Positions 7,873 through 16,784 are shown, numbered from the stretch's first letter. The stretch: 35,372 bases of DNA from an uncultured Prevotella sp. (GCA_900770025.1 CAAGIW010000046.1:1-35372), one strand, 5' to 3'. A program made the numbers and translations. The notes: generated by a model from the sequence alone, not told the origin.

Positions 7873-8303
7873 TTCCCTCCATCTACCATCCATTTGCCAT
7901 CTTCGGTCTTGATGGCCTTTATATCCTGGTTGTCTTCACTGCCGTCTCCATACTTTAGTTTTACTTTCACCACGGCAGCATTGCCCGACTCGTCAGTCTC
8001 GGTGGAAAGAATTTCCCACGACTGGAGTCCCTGCTTCTGTTCCATGCTCTTAGAAAACTTCTTTTGCACCAAGTCCAATATGGCGGCTTTCTGTTGCTCT
8101 CGCTTCTCGGCATCGGTCTCAGACAGCTTGATAAGGTCAACATACCCGGCATAGTCCTTTTCCTGAAGCTTGGTCAACGCGGTATTGACGATTCCCTCGG
8201 GACTGTTGTCACTGCCCGAACAACTGTTCATTACCAACACTACGGCAAACAGCATCATGGCACTTGCCACTGCCTTGCCCACTACATTCCATACTTTTTT
8301 CAT
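7869..8303 (-). CDS. DUF4878-like lipoprotein
   Basis: A 144-residue predicted lipoprotein. After a basic N-terminus (MKKVWNVVGKA) and a hydrophobic stretch, VLVMNSC supplies a plausible lipobox with the lipidated Cys near residue 27. The mature domain (PEGIVNTALTKLQEKDYAGY ... WMVDGGK) has the pattern of DUF4878 / NTF2-like proteins: a helix with a 'processing unit' of about 50 residues, then alternating strands ending in a GKW motif. The function is unknown. The ATG at 8301-8303 is preferred to a TTG two codons upstream. Three imperfect 21-22-bp repeats lie directly upstream and may be regulatory. The 3' end is part of the long hairpin. Confidence 0.75.
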   Translation of the reverse strand: MKKVWNVVGKAVASAMMLFAVVLVMNSCSGSDNSPEGIVNTALTKLQEKDYAGYVDLIKLSETDAEKREQQKAAILDLVQKKFSKSMEQKQGLQSWEILSTETDESGNAAVVKVKLKYGDGSEDNQDIKAIKTEDGKWMVDGGK

Positions 8304-8315
8304 GGTCAATGATTC

Positions 8316-8370
8316 TTTAAAAGGTTATCTGAATTATTTAAAAAGGTTATATAAGCTATTTAAAACGTTG
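8316..8370. promoter_or_regulatory. Three phased TTTAAAAnGGTTAT repeats upstream of the lipoprotein gene
   Basis: TTTAAAAGGTTAT (8316-8328), TTTAAAAAGGTTAT (8337-8350) and TTTAAAACGTTG (8359-8370) start 21 and 22 bases apart, i.e. about two helical turns. They begin 13 bases upstream of the DUF4878-like start codon. Phasing on one DNA face suggests an operator. No canonical TAnnTTTG is present on the minus strand here; the repeats read TAACCTTTT, one base from it. Confidence 0.4.
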
Positions 8371-8447
8371 TCTTAGTTAACGCGAGTTCGGTATAGTCTC
8401 ATGTGATAGATTTGCTTTTGTCGATGATGCTCCCTGCATACCGTTTT

Positions 8448-8535
8448 GCAAAACTGCCACTTTTGGACTGCAAAACTGCCACTTTTAGACTGCAAAACTG
8501 CCACTTTTGGAACGCAAAACTGGCACTTTTAGAAA
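8448..8535 (+). repeat. 22-bp tandem repeat array 2 (4 units) with shared tail
   Basis: Units at 8448-8469, 8470-8491, 8492-8513 and 8514-8535, each GCAAAAC + core + TTTTRGA + two bases. The core is TGCCAC in the first three units and TGGCAC in the fourth. The array is preceded by ACCGTTTT and followed (8536-8620) by an AT-rich tail similar along its length to the tail of array 4, including AATTGC, TTGGAAT, CTTTCAATA and GTTATCCGCTTATCATCAG. There are no spacers and no associated genes, so it is not CRISPR. Confidence 0.9.
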
Positions 8536-8711
8536 CTGACATCAATTGCCTTGGAATATGATTGGCTTTCAATAGCGTTTCAGAGAGCGCGTTATCCGCT
8601 TATCATCAGCCACTTATCTCGCCATCTCATCGTCTTTTCTTTCTTGTCATCCAATATCCGCTCCACAACCTTTTCAACAATTCTCTTATATCAAACTTGC
8701 GTTAAGCCAAA
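8536..8711. other. Non-coding stretch after array 2
   Basis: Contains the conserved tail of array 2 (to about 8620) and then about 90 bases of pyrimidine-rich sequence with no gene, promoter or RNA recognised. Together with 8304-8535 it makes a 408-bp gap between two minus-strand genes. Confidence 0.6.
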
Positions 8712-9314
8712 CTAAAAGCGGCAGACCACCTTGAGAACAGGACTGCGGATGAAGTCGGAAGGCAGGATGACATGCTGAAGATGGAAGCCGGGCAGTGAGA
8801 TATGGTGGCGCACTCCTTGGGTGAGCGGCATCCCTGCATGGGAATAGGCGTGCTCCACCAACTGACTGCAATACATGCGGGTGGTGTCGCTGTCGTCGTA
8901 ATCATGGTTGAACAGGGTGCCTCTGAGACAGATGGACAAGGCATGGCGTGCCGCTGCCCGGGCCACACTGTCGCAACCGCTGCGCAGCACCACGCCACAG
9001 ACAGCATTGGAAGTGCTGAAAAACCGTTCGGGCAGCTCCATCACCACCCTGTCTTGCTCGCCCTCGAAAGGCACGGCATGAACCACATAGAGCGTGTCGC
9101 CACACTGCGCCACTATGCCCACATGGGAGTATTCGCCCCCATCGTCGGCTGCCAACACCACCTTAGAGGCCACTCCCAAGCCCCTGCGCAGCACAATATC
9201 GCCCTGCCTTAGTTGCAGTCCATCGGGCATCATTGAAGAGGCTGTAGGGGCGCTGCACGCGCCCGAAAGGCATATCAGCACCATCATCCAGACACATTGC
9301 CACAGCCTTGCCAT
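8712..9314 (-). CDS. YiiX-like permuted papain-fold cysteine hydrolase lipoprotein
   Basis: A 200-residue predicted lipoprotein (lipobox CLSGAC, Cys at about residue 20) of the YiiX/YaeF group of NlpC/P60-related, circularly permuted papain-like enzymes, proposed to hydrolyse amide or ester bonds in lipids or cell-wall material. In the permuted order the His comes first (EYSHVGIV) and the Cys later (MYCSQLVEHAYSHAG); QLRQGDIVLRRG is the usual first-strand motif. The start ATG (9312-9314) lies 10 bases after the stop codon of the helicase gene, so it is probably cotranscribed as the last gene of the minus-strand run. Substrate unknown. Confidence 0.75.
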   Translation of the reverse strand: MARLWQCVWMMVLICLSGACSAPTASSMMPDGLQLRQGDIVLRRGLGVASKVVLAADDGGEYSHVGIVAQCGDTLYVVHAVPFEGEQDRVVMELPERFFSTSNAVCGVVLRSGCDSVARAAARHALSICLRGTLFNHDYDDSDTTRMYCSQLVEHAYSHAGMPLTQGVRHHISLPGFHLQHVILPSDFIRSPVLKVVCRF

Positions 9315-9324
9315 CCCGTTCTGC

Positions 9325-11181
9325 CTATTTCTTCTTGGGTTTGCGGCGTGCCCAACCCTCTTCGCTGAAGTCGGGAACCTCTCCCTTCAGCCGAGGCATG
9401 TCGGGATGCAGGAACTTCATCCAGTCGTCTTTGGTAAACTGTCGCTGGGGTTCTCTGTTGCGCTTGGGCTCTGTCATGCGCTTAGAGTTTTTCTTTGTTG
9501 CGCCCTCTTCCTTGCCGTATGCCGCTCTGCTGTCTCTGTTGCCCGTGTCGGCATCGTTGCAGCGCACCTCCTTGCCCTTGTATCTGATGCCGTTGAGGGC
9601 ACGCATCACCCTGTCGGCATCCCCCTTGGGCACCTCGATATACGAGAACTGGGGCATCAGGTCGATATGACCCACCTGCTGGCGACCTCCAAGATGCCTG
9701 TTGAGCATCTGCATCACCTCGCCTGGATAGAAGCCATGAGCCTTGCCCAGATTGACAAACAGGCGCCGATAACCCTGTTCGGGCTGTCGCTGACCGCGCT
9801 TCTCGTCGCGCTTGCGGTCGCCCTTGCGGCCCTTGTCGCTGCCCTTTCCCACCGTCACCTTCTCTATCTCGGGGGCGTTGGCATAATAAGACAGGAACTT
9901 GCCAAACTCTCTGGTCACCATCTTTTTGATGATGTCTTCCTTGTCGAAGTACTCAAAGTGGCGGTTAATCTCGTCGATAAAGGGGGCTATCTGCTCGTCG
10001 TCCACGTCCACCTTCACAATCTCGTCCATCACTCGGTAGAGCTGTTTGGTGCATATTTCCTGCGGCGTGGGAATCTCTCCTGCCACAAACTCCTTGCCGA
10101 TGATGCGCTCTATCTCACGCATCTTGTGGCGTTCGCGCGAGTGGATGATGGCGATGGAGGTGCCCTTCTTGCCAGCCCTGCCCGTTCTACCGCTGCGGTG
10201 GGTATAGCTTTCGGTGTCGTCGGGCAGTCCGAAGTTGATGACATGGGTCAGATCATCCACGTCTAATCCGCGGGCAGCCACGTCGGTGGCCACGAGCAAC
10301 TGTGTGAGATGGGTGCGAAACTTCTGCATGGTGGCGTCACGCTGCTGCTGCGACAGGTCGCCATGCAGGCTCTCGGCATTGTAGCCATCGTGTATCAGTT
10401 TGTCGGCTATCTCTTGTGTCTCCTTCTTGGTGCGGCAGAAGATGATGCCGTAAATCTTGGGATAATAGTCCACGATGCGCTTGAGTGCCAAATACTTGTC
10501 GCGGGCGTTGACCATATAATACACATGGTTCACGTTTTCGGCGCCCTCGTTGCGGCTGCCCACCACTATCTCTTGATGGTTGTGCAGGTAGTTAGTGGCT
10601 ATACGCTCTATCTCCTTGCTCATGGTGGCCGAGAACAATAGCGTGTTACGCTCCTCGGGCAAGTGCTCAAAGATGGCATTGATGCTCTCGGTAAATCCCA
10701 TGTTGAGCATCTCGTCTGCCTCGTCGAGCACCACGTTTTGCACGGCATCGAGCTTGGCTTTGCCACGGTTCATCAGGTCGATGAGGCGCCCTGGGGTGGC
10801 CACGATAATCTGTGCTCCGTTGCGCAACTGCCTGATCTGGTTTTCGATAGAGGCTCCGCCATACACGGCCACCACGTGGAGTGCACCGATATATTTGGCA
10901 AAGTCGCTCAGGTCGTCGGCTATCTGCAGGCACAGTTCACGCGTAGGACTGAGCACCAGTGCCTGTGTCTGTGTGGAACCCACGTCGATGCGCTGTATCA
11001 GTGGGATGCCGAAGGCGGCTGTTTTTCCCGTTCCTGTCTGTGCCAGCGCAATGATGTCGTTGCGGTTGCCCAGCAGATAGGGTATCACTTCTTGCTGCAC
11101 GGGCATGGGATGCTCAAATCCCAGTTCGCTGATGGCGCACACAATTTCGCTGCTCACGCCCAGTTCTTCAAATGTTTTCAA
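9325..11181 (-). CDS. DEAD-box RNA helicase with DbpA-type RNA-binding domain (DeaD/CsdA-like)
   Basis: A 618-residue cytosolic ATP-dependent RNA helicase, probably acting in ribosome assembly or mRNA turnover. Motifs run in order: Q motif (FEELGVS ... GFEHPMPVQ), I AQTGTGKT, Ia PTREL, Ib TPGRLIDL, II DEAD, III SAT, IV-V region CRTKKETQEIADKL and ATDVAARGLDVDD, VI HRSGRTGRAGKKG. A C-terminal DbpA-like RRM follows (RRLFVNLGKAHGFYPGEVMQ), then a basic tail rich in Lys/Arg. The only start that preserves the Q-motif Phe is a TTG at 11179-11181; an in-frame TGA lies four codons upstream. The next in-frame ATG would remove half of the Q motif. It lies 41 bp after fprA and 10 bp before the YiiX-like gene. 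Confidence 0.9.
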   Translation of the reverse strand: MKTFEELGVSSEIVCAISELGFEHPMPVQQEVIPYLLGNRNDIIALAQTGTGKTAAFGIPLIQRIDVGSTQTQALVLSPTRELCLQIADDLSDFAKYIGALHVVAVYGGASIENQIRQLRNGAQIIVATPGRLIDLMNRGKAKLDAVQNVVLDEADEMLNMGFTESINAIFEHLPEERNTLLFSATMSKEIERIATNYLHNHQEIVVGSRNEGAENVNHVYYMVNARDKYLALKRIVDYYPKIYGIIFCRTKKETQEIADKLIHDGYNAESLHGDLSQQQRDATMQKFRTHLTQLLVATDVAARGLDVDDLTHVINFGLPDDTESYTHRSGRTGRAGKKGTSIAIIHSRERHKMREIERIIGKEFVAGEIPTPQEICTKQLYRVMDEIVKVDVDDEQIAPFIDEINRHFEYFDKEDIIKKMVTREFGKFLSYYANAPEIEKVTVGKGSDKGRKGDRKRDEKRGQRQPEQGYRRLFVNLGKAHGFYPGEVMQMLNRHLGGRQQVGHIDLMPQFSYIEVPKGDADRVMRALNGIRYKGKEVRCNDADTGNRDSRAAYGKEEGATKKNSKRMTEPKRNREPQRQFTKDDWMKFLHPDMPRLKGEVPDFSEEGWARRKPKKK

Positions 11182-11222
11182 ATTCTTTCAGATGTTATTC
11201 AGATGTTTTCAGTATTCTCGGT

Positions 11223-12407
11223 TCATTGTTTCAGAGCCTCGGCCATGGCCTTGCCCAGCGCAAAGCACTGTGCGGTGGTGGAGGCATCCAGGCTTTGCTT
11301 GATTTCCACGGGGGTGCCCACGGGTGTGAAGTGCAGTTTCTGCTCGTTCCATTCGGCTATCTTGTTCACTGCTTTGCCTGCCCAGGCATAGCTGCCGAAC
11401 CATCCCAACAGGTGATTCTTGATGTCTTTGCCTGCCAGTTCCGAGAGCAGCACCTCCATCTCATGGTACAATCCGGCATTATAGGTGGGAGCACCCACGA
11501 TGAGAGCCTTGTAGCGGAACACGTCACGGATGATGTATGAGTGATGAGTCTTGGACACATTGTACATCACAATGTTCTTGATGCCTGCCTCGCTGGCGGC
11601 GCGTGCTATCATCTCGGCGGCCCTTTCGGTGTTGCCATACATGGTGCCGTAGCAGATAACCAGACCGCTCTCGGTCTCATAACGGCTCATCTTGTCGTAC
11701 AGGTCTATCACCTTGGCCACATGCTCGTGCCACACCGGACCGTGGGTGGAGCAGATATTGTCTATCTGCACGCCCTGCAACTTCTTCAGCGCATTCTGTA
11801 CCGGCGTGCCATACTTGCCCACGATGTTGCTGTAATAGCGCACCATCTCTAACCAGAAGGTGTCGCAGTTGATCTGATAGTCGAGCACTCCGCCGTTGAG
11901 TGCGCCGAAGCAACCGAACGCATCGCCCGAGAAGAGGGTGTGCGTGGTGGTTTCCAGTGTCACCATAGTCTCAGGCCAGTGCACCATAGGTGTGAGCACA
12001 AAGGTGAGCTGGTGCTGTCCCAACGAGAGGGTATCGCCGTTTTTCACCTCCAGCAACTGACTGTCGATGCCGTAGAATCCCTGCATCATGCCAAAGGTCT
12101 TCTTGTTGCCGATGATGGTGATGCCGGGATAATACTTGCGTATCAGTTCGATGGCACCGCTATGGTCGGGCTCCATGTGGTTCACTACCAAGTAGTCTAT
12201 GGGGCGGTCGCCCAGGATGTCCTGGATATTCTTGATATAGGGGATGAAGAAATCCACCTCTACAGTATCGACGAGACACACCTTCTCGTCGGTGATCAGA
12301 TACGAGTTGTAGGAAACTCCGTTGGGTAGTGGCCACAAGCCTTCAAAGAGGTTCTTGTTACGGTCGTTCACTCCCACATAATGAATGTTGCTTGTAATTT
12401 GTTGCAT
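11223..12407 (-). CDS. A-type flavoprotein / flavo-diiron protein (FprA family)
   Basis: A 394-residue soluble flavo-diiron protein that reduces O2 to water and/or NO to N2O, protecting anaerobes from oxidative or nitrosative stress. The N-terminal metallo-beta-lactamase-like domain retains the diiron ligands: HMEPDH, VHWPETM, FSGDAFG and STHGPVW. The C-terminal flavodoxin domain starts near residue 250 with the FMN loop YGTMYGNTE. There is no rubredoxin extension, so an external electron donor is needed. The start ATG is at 12405-12407. It lies 49 bp downstream of the pfkB-like gene and 41 bp upstream of the helicase gene; no internal promoter was seen, so one transcript is plausible. Confidence 0.92.
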   Translation of the reverse strand: MQQITSNIHYVGVNDRNKNLFEGLWPLPNGVSYNSYLITDEKVCLVDTVEVDFFIPYIKNIQDILGDRPIDYLVVNHMEPDHSGAIELIRKYYPGITIIGNKKTFGMMQGFYGIDSQLLEVKNGDTLSLGQHQLTFVLTPMVHWPETMVTLETTTHTLFSGDAFGCFGALNGGVLDYQINCDTFWLEMVRYYSNIVGKYGTPVQNALKKLQGVQIDNICSTHGPVWHEHVAKVIDLYDKMSRYETESGLVICYGTMYGNTERAAEMIARAASEAGIKNIVMYNVSKTHHSYIIRDVFRYKALIVGAPTYNAGLYHEMEVLLSELAGKDIKNHLLGWFGSYAWAGKAVNKIAEWNEQKLHFTPVGTPVEIKQSLDASTTAQCFALGKAMAEALKQ

Positions 12408-12456
12408 GGTATTGATGTTTTTTTTAGGGCGGTAGCATCAAACACTCCGCCTGGGG

Positions 12457-13389
12457 TTATTGTTGTTGCAGACTCAAGCCAAAGGCCTTGTCGATGCTGT
12501 TGTCTATGCTTTGGCAGCAGTTGGCGCTGAACTGTTGCGCCTGCTCTATCAGCTTGTCCCAAAGGGTCTCGGGCAGTGCCTGTTCCATCATCTGCCGGCT
12601 CACACCGTTCTTGACAAGTCCATAAACGAAACCGGCGTTAAAGTTGTCTCCGGCACCGATGGTGCTCACCGTGTTTGTCTTGATAACGGGATATTCCTTG
12701 CTCAGCCCTCCCTCGGCACGCAGTTGCACGGGCCGGGCGCCATCGGTGCAGATGAACTTCTTGGAATAGAAAGCCACATCGCTGCGGTAGATGGCATCGG
12801 CATCGGTCTTTCTGAACAGCACTTCAAAGTCTTCCACACTGCCGCGCACCACATGTGCCAGTTCAAGATTCTCCAACAGATAGGGGGTTATCTTGATTAC
12901 CTCCTGACGATGGGAAGCCCTGAAGTTGACATCATAATACAATATGGCCCCTTTGTTGCGCGCATACTCTAAGAAACCCAGCACCTGCGGACGTATCACG
13001 GGGTTGACGGCATAGAAGGAACCGAACATCACCACATCGTCGGGCTGCACATCGGGATAGGAGAAGTCGAGCTGGTCGTGCGGATGATCCTTATAGAACA
13101 CATATTCAGCATCGTTGTTCTCGTTGAGAAAGGCCAACGAGATGGGCGACTTGCTGCCAGGATAGACGTTGATTTGACTGTTGTCCACCCCATTCTCCTG
13201 AAGAAAGCGGATGATGCGCTGCCCCACCCTGTCGCTGCCTGTGGAACTGATGAAGGTGGTGGGCACGCCGGCACGCCCCAAAGAGACGATGCCATTGAAC
13301 ACCGAACCGCCCGGCACCGCTCCTATCGGCTCGTCATTTCTGAAGATGATATCCAATACCGTTTCGCCAATACCTATTACTTTTCGCAT
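12457..13389 (-). CDS. PfkB-family carbohydrate kinase (fructokinase-like)
   Basis: A 310-residue ribokinase/PfkB-family kinase that phosphorylates a sugar using ATP; fructose is the likeliest substrate but other sugars are possible. The N-terminal substrate region GETVLDIIF ... AVPGGSVFNGIVSLGRAG and the C-terminal anion hole with catalytic Asp (STIGAGDNFNAGFVYGL) are both intact. The start is the ATG at 13387-13389 (MRKVIGIGETV), matching the family N-terminus; the longer frame adds only a His/Asn-rich artefact. It is divergent from the M16 peptidase gene, with a 162-bp gap. It is the first gene of the minus-strand run to the YiiX-like gene. Confidence 0.87.
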   Translation of the reverse strand: MRKVIGIGETVLDIIFRNDEPIGAVPGGSVFNGIVSLGRAGVPTTFISSTGSDRVGQRIIRFLQENGVDNSQINVYPGSKSPISLAFLNENNDAEYVFYKDHPHDQLDFSYPDVQPDDVVMFGSFYAVNPVIRPQVLGFLEYARNKGAILYYDVNFRASHRQEVIKITPYLLENLELAHVVRGSVEDFEVLFRKTDADAIYRSDVAFYSKKFICTDGARPVQLRAEGGLSKEYPVIKTNTVSTIGAGDNFNAGFVYGLVKNGVSRQMMEQALPETLWDKLIEQAQQFSANCCQSIDNSIDKAFGLSLQQQ

Positions 13390-13506
13390 TGTGTTGTGAT
13401 GATTGTTCTGATTGTTATGATGAATATTCCGATGAAAAAACGACAAAACGCCACAGGGATGATATGCGCCATCCCCATGGAACCGTGTTGCAAATATCTT
13501 ATTTTT

Positions 13507-13540
13507 TTTGCAAATAACAAACTAAAAATTCGTATTTTTG
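13507..13540 (+). promoter_or_regulatory. Promoter of the M16 peptidase gene
   Basis: TATTTTTG (13533-13540) matches TAnnTTTG. A TTTG at 13507-13510 is 22 bases upstream, slightly longer than the usual 19-21. The start codon at 13552 is 11 bases after the element, so the leader should be only about 7 nt. Confidence 0.55.
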
Positions 13541-13551
13541 CGCACACTGAC

Positions 13552-14784
13552 ATGAAATACAACACTCATACACTGGTCAATGGACTGCGAATCATCCACT
13601 TGCCGGACGTTTCGCCTGTGGTTTACTGTGGCTATGGCATTGCTGCGGGAACCCGCCATGAGCTTGACAATCAAGAAGGTATGGCACATTTCTGCGAACA
13701 TGCCACCTTCAAGGGCACCCAGAAACGCTCCCCGCTGAGCATCATCAACTGCTTAGAGCATGTGGGAGGCGACCTGAACGCATTTACCAACAAGGAAAGC
13801 ACGGTGTTCCATGCAGCACTGCTGAAGGAACATCTGCCCAAAGCGGTGGATCTGCTCACCGATATCGTGTTTCACAGCACCTATCCGCAACAGGAGATAG
13901 AGAAAGAAGTGGAGGTGATTTGCGACGAGATTGAAAGCTATAACGACTCGCCGGCAGAACTGATTTTCGACGATTTTGAGAATCTTCTCTTTGCCAATCA
14001 TCCCTTGGGGCACAATATCTTGGGTGAGGCCGACAGGCTGCGCACCTACACTTCAGAGGATTTGAGGCGGTTCACTGCCGCCCACTATCGCGCCAACAAT
14101 GCCGTTTTCTTTGCCCATGGCGACATCCGCTTCGACCGTTTGGTGAAGTTGTTAGAACGGGCCACGGCCGATCTGCCTGCCGCCCTGCCATTGGTGAACA
14201 GCAAAACCTACCCCCTTCTGCCGCCGCAGACGGGCCACCGCCAAGTGGAAATGCGCAAAGACACACACCAGACCCATGTGATGATGGGCAACAGGGCATA
14301 TCCCGTGGGGCATCCCCACCGCATCGCCCTCTATCTTCTCAACAACTTGTTGGGCGGACCGGGCATGAGCACCCGACTGAATTTGGCACTGCGCGAACGC
14401 AACGGACTGGTCTATTCGGTGGACAGTTCGCTGCTGAGCTATGCCGACACGGGCACTTGGTGTGTGTATTTCGGCTGCGATGCCCACGACACGGCACGCT
14501 GTATGCGCTTGGTGCGCCGCGAACTGGACCGGCTGATGCAGCAACCACTGAGCCACTCTGTGCTGCGCAACGCCAAACAACAACTGAAAGGACAGATTGC
14601 CGTGGCCTGCGACAACAGGGAGAGTTTTGCACTTGACTTTGCCAAAGGCTTCCTGCACTACGGATGGCAGAAGGATGTGACGTCCCTCTACGATGAGATT
14701 GACGCTTTGGAAGCGCCGCTGCTGCAGACGGTGGCACAAGAGATGTTCAACAGCGAGGCTATGACCACCCTGATATATACCTGA
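13552..14784 (+). CDS. M16 family zinc metallopeptidase (insulinase-like)
   Basis: A 410-residue M16 peptidase. The inverted zinc motif HxxEH is present as HFCEH (MAHFCEHATFKGT), and the downstream Glu ligand region is EKEVEVICDEIESY. Family members of this size degrade or process peptides and act as homodimers or with a second subunit. No signal peptide is visible, so it is probably cytosolic. The ATG at 13552 (MKYNTHTLVNGLRI) matches the family start and the promoter position; the longer upstream frame overlaps the kinase gene on the other strand and is rejected. A 116-bp gap with no recognised signal separates it from mnmG. Confidence 0.88.
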   Translation: MKYNTHTLVNGLRIIHLPDVSPVVYCGYGIAAGTRHELDNQEGMAHFCEHATFKGTQKRSPLSIINCLEHVGGDLNAFTNKESTVFHAALLKEHLPKAVDLLTDIVFHSTYPQQEIEKEVEVICDEIESYNDSPAELIFDDFENLLFANHPLGHNILGEADRLRTYTSEDLRRFTAAHYRANNAVFFAHGDIRFDRLVKLLERATADLPAALPLVNSKTYPLLPPQTGHRQVEMRKDTHQTHVMMGNRAYPVGHPHRIALYLLNNLLGGPGMSTRLNLALRERNGLVYSVDSSLLSYADTGTWCVYFGCDAHDTARCMRLVRRELDRLMQQPLSHSVLRNAKQQLKGQIAVACDNRESFALDFAKGFLHYGWQKDVTSLYDEIDALEAPLLQTVAQEMFNSEAMTTLIYT

Positions 14785-14900
14785 GCACGCCACTCCGCCT
14801 GCCACACAAGCGGGGCAACAACGACGGCACTGGGTGCACGGATGGTACACTTCTTTGAAACAGAACCATTCCATCGCAACAACGATGGACTCAACATACA

Positions 14901-16784
14901 ATGATGATGAACTTTGAAATGAAATACGATGTGGTGGTGGTGGGTGGCGGCCATGCCGGTTGCGAGGCTGCCGTGGCTGCCGCCAACATGGGTGCAAAGA
15001 CCTGTTTGGTGACGATGGACATGAACAAGATTGCACAGATGTCGTGCAACCCCGCCATCGGAGGCATCGCCAAGGGACAGATAGTGCGCGAGATTGACGC
15101 CTTGGGCGGAGAGATGGGACGGGTGACAGATGCCACCGCCATACAGTTTAGGATGCTCAACCGCTCCAAGGGACCGGCCGTATGGAGCCCCAGAGCACAG
15201 TGCGACCGAGGCAAATACATCTGGCAGTGGCGCACCACATTGGACAATACGCCCCTGCTCGACGTGTGGCAAGACCAGGTGGATGAACTGCTTACCAAGG
15301 GAAACACAGCCATTGGCGTGCACACCATCTGGGGGGTGAACATCTATGCCAAAAGCATCGTTATCACCGCAGGCACCTTTCTGAACGGACTGATGCACAT
15401 AGGCAGACAGATGGTGCCAGGCGGTCGCATTGCCGAACCTGCCGCTCTGCATCTCACCGAGAGCATCACCCGACACGGAATCCGCTCATGGCGCATGAAA
15501 ACAGGCACCCCCGTGCGCATCGACAGGCGCAGCGTGCACTTCGAAGACATGGAGATTCAACCCGGGGAGACCGACTTTCACCAGTTCAGTTTCATGGCTC
15601 CGCAGCGCGTGCTGAAGCAGTTGCCCTGCTGGACCTGCAACACCAATGCACAGGTGCATGAGATTCTGAACAGCGGATTGCCCGAGTCGCCGCTCTACAA
15701 CGGACAGATCAAGAGCATCGGACCTCGCTACTGTCCCTCGATAGAGACCAAGTTGGTCACCTTCCCCGACAAGGAACAGCACCCACTATTCTTGGAACCC
15801 GAGGGTGAAGACACAAACGAGATGTATCTGAACGGTTTCTCTTCCTCACTGCCCATGCACATTCAGATTGCCGCACTGCGCGAGATTCCTGCACTGCGCG
15901 ACGTGAAAGTGTATCGACCGGGCTACGCCATAGAGTACGATTTCTTCGATCCCACGCAACTCAACCATTCGTTGGAATCGAAGATTATCGAAGGTTTGTT
16001 CTTCGCCGGACAGGTGAATGGCACCACAGGCTATGAAGAGGCAGGCGGACAAGGATTGGTGGCAGGGGCCAATGCGGCCATCCACTGCAGTGGAGGCAAG
16101 CCTTTTGTCATGGCACGCGATGAGAGTTACATCGGTGTTCTTGTCGATGATTTGGTAACAAAAGGCGTGGATGAGCCCTATCGCATGTTCACCTCCAGGG
16201 CAGAATACCGCATACTGCTGCGGCAAGATGACGCCGATGCCCGACTCACCGAACGGGCCTACCAGATAGGATTGGCCAAGACCGACCGCCATGAATGGTG
16301 GTTGAAGAAGAAGAAGAGCATCGAAGAAATCGAGCAATTCTGCCAAAACACATCCGTTAAGCCCGCTGCTGTCAACGGTGCATTGGAAAGTATCGGCACC
16401 ACCCCACTCCACGGCAGCACCAAACTGATTGATCTCATCAGTCGCCCGCAGCTAAGCATCAACCTATTGGCCGAATGGGTGCCCGAGTTGGCACAGTTTC
16501 TTGATGGAATCAGCGAGCGCCACGACGAAATTATCGAAGCCACCGAGATACGCATCAAATACAAAGGCTATATAGAACGCGAGAAAATGGTGGCCGAAAA
16601 GATGCATCGGTTGGAGAACATCAAGATTAAAGGCAGGTTCAACTATGCCGAGATGCACCAGCTATCCACCGAAGCTCGACAGAAGTTGGAAGCCATCAAT
16701 CCCGACACCTTGGCACAAGCGAGCCGCATTCCCGGCGTTTCGCCCAGCGACATCAATGTGATGCTGGTGCTGTTGGGACGATAA
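14901..16784 (+). CDS. mnmG: tRNA uridine-5-carboxymethylaminomethyl(34) synthesis enzyme MnmG (GidA)
   Basis: A 627-residue FAD-dependent enzyme that, with MnmE, installs the cmnm5 group on U34 of certain tRNAs, keeping wobble decoding accurate. The N-terminal dinucleotide-binding motif VVVVGGGHAGCEAA is followed by MSCNPAIGGIAKGQ, the MnmG signature AGQVNGTTGYEEAGGQG, and a helical C-terminal domain for tRNA and MnmE binding (IKGRFNYAEM). Length is standard. Three ATGs begin the frame (14901, 14904, 14907); the first is given. mnmG lies near the replication origin in many bacteria, consistent with the parS-like site 580 bp downstream. The next gene, apt, starts 42 bp downstream. Confidence 0.96.
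   Translation: MMMNFEMKYDVVVVGGGHAGCEAAVAAANMGAKTCLVTMDMNKIAQMSCNPAIGGIAKGQIVREIDALGGEMGRVTDATAIQFRMLNRSKGPAVWSPRAQCDRGKYIWQWRTTLDNTPLLDVWQDQVDELLTKGNTAIGVHTIWGVNIYAKSIVITAGTFLNGLMHIGRQMVPGGRIAEPAALHLTESITRHGIRSWRMKTGTPVRIDRRSVHFEDMEIQPGETDFHQFSFMAPQRVLKQLPCWTCNTNAQVHEILNSGLPESPLYNGQIKSIGPRYCPSIETKLVTFPDKEQHPLFLEPEGEDTNEMYLNGFSSSLPMHIQIAALREIPALRDVKVYRPGYAIEYDFFDPTQLNHSLESKIIEGLFFAGQVNGTTGYEEAGGQGLVAGANAAIHCSGGKPFVMARDESYIGVLVDDLVTKGVDEPYRMFTSRAEYRILLRQDDADARLTERAYQIGLAKTDRHEWWLKKKKSIEEIEQFCQNTSVKPAAVNGALESIGTTPLHGSTKLIDLISRPQLSINLLAEWVPELAQFLDGISERHDEIIEATEIRIKYKGYIEREKMVAEKMHRLENIKIKGRFNYAEMHQLSTEARQKLEAINPDTLAQASRIPGVSPSDINVMLVLLGR

Noticed and set aside
8448..8535. 22-bp arrays considered as CRISPR
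   Set aside because: The units are directly contiguous without spacers, and no cas genes are present in the window.
12408..12456. Search for a promoter between the pfkB-like gene and fprA
   Set aside because: No TAnnTTTG on the minus strand was found, so these genes are treated as one transcript rather than inventing a site.
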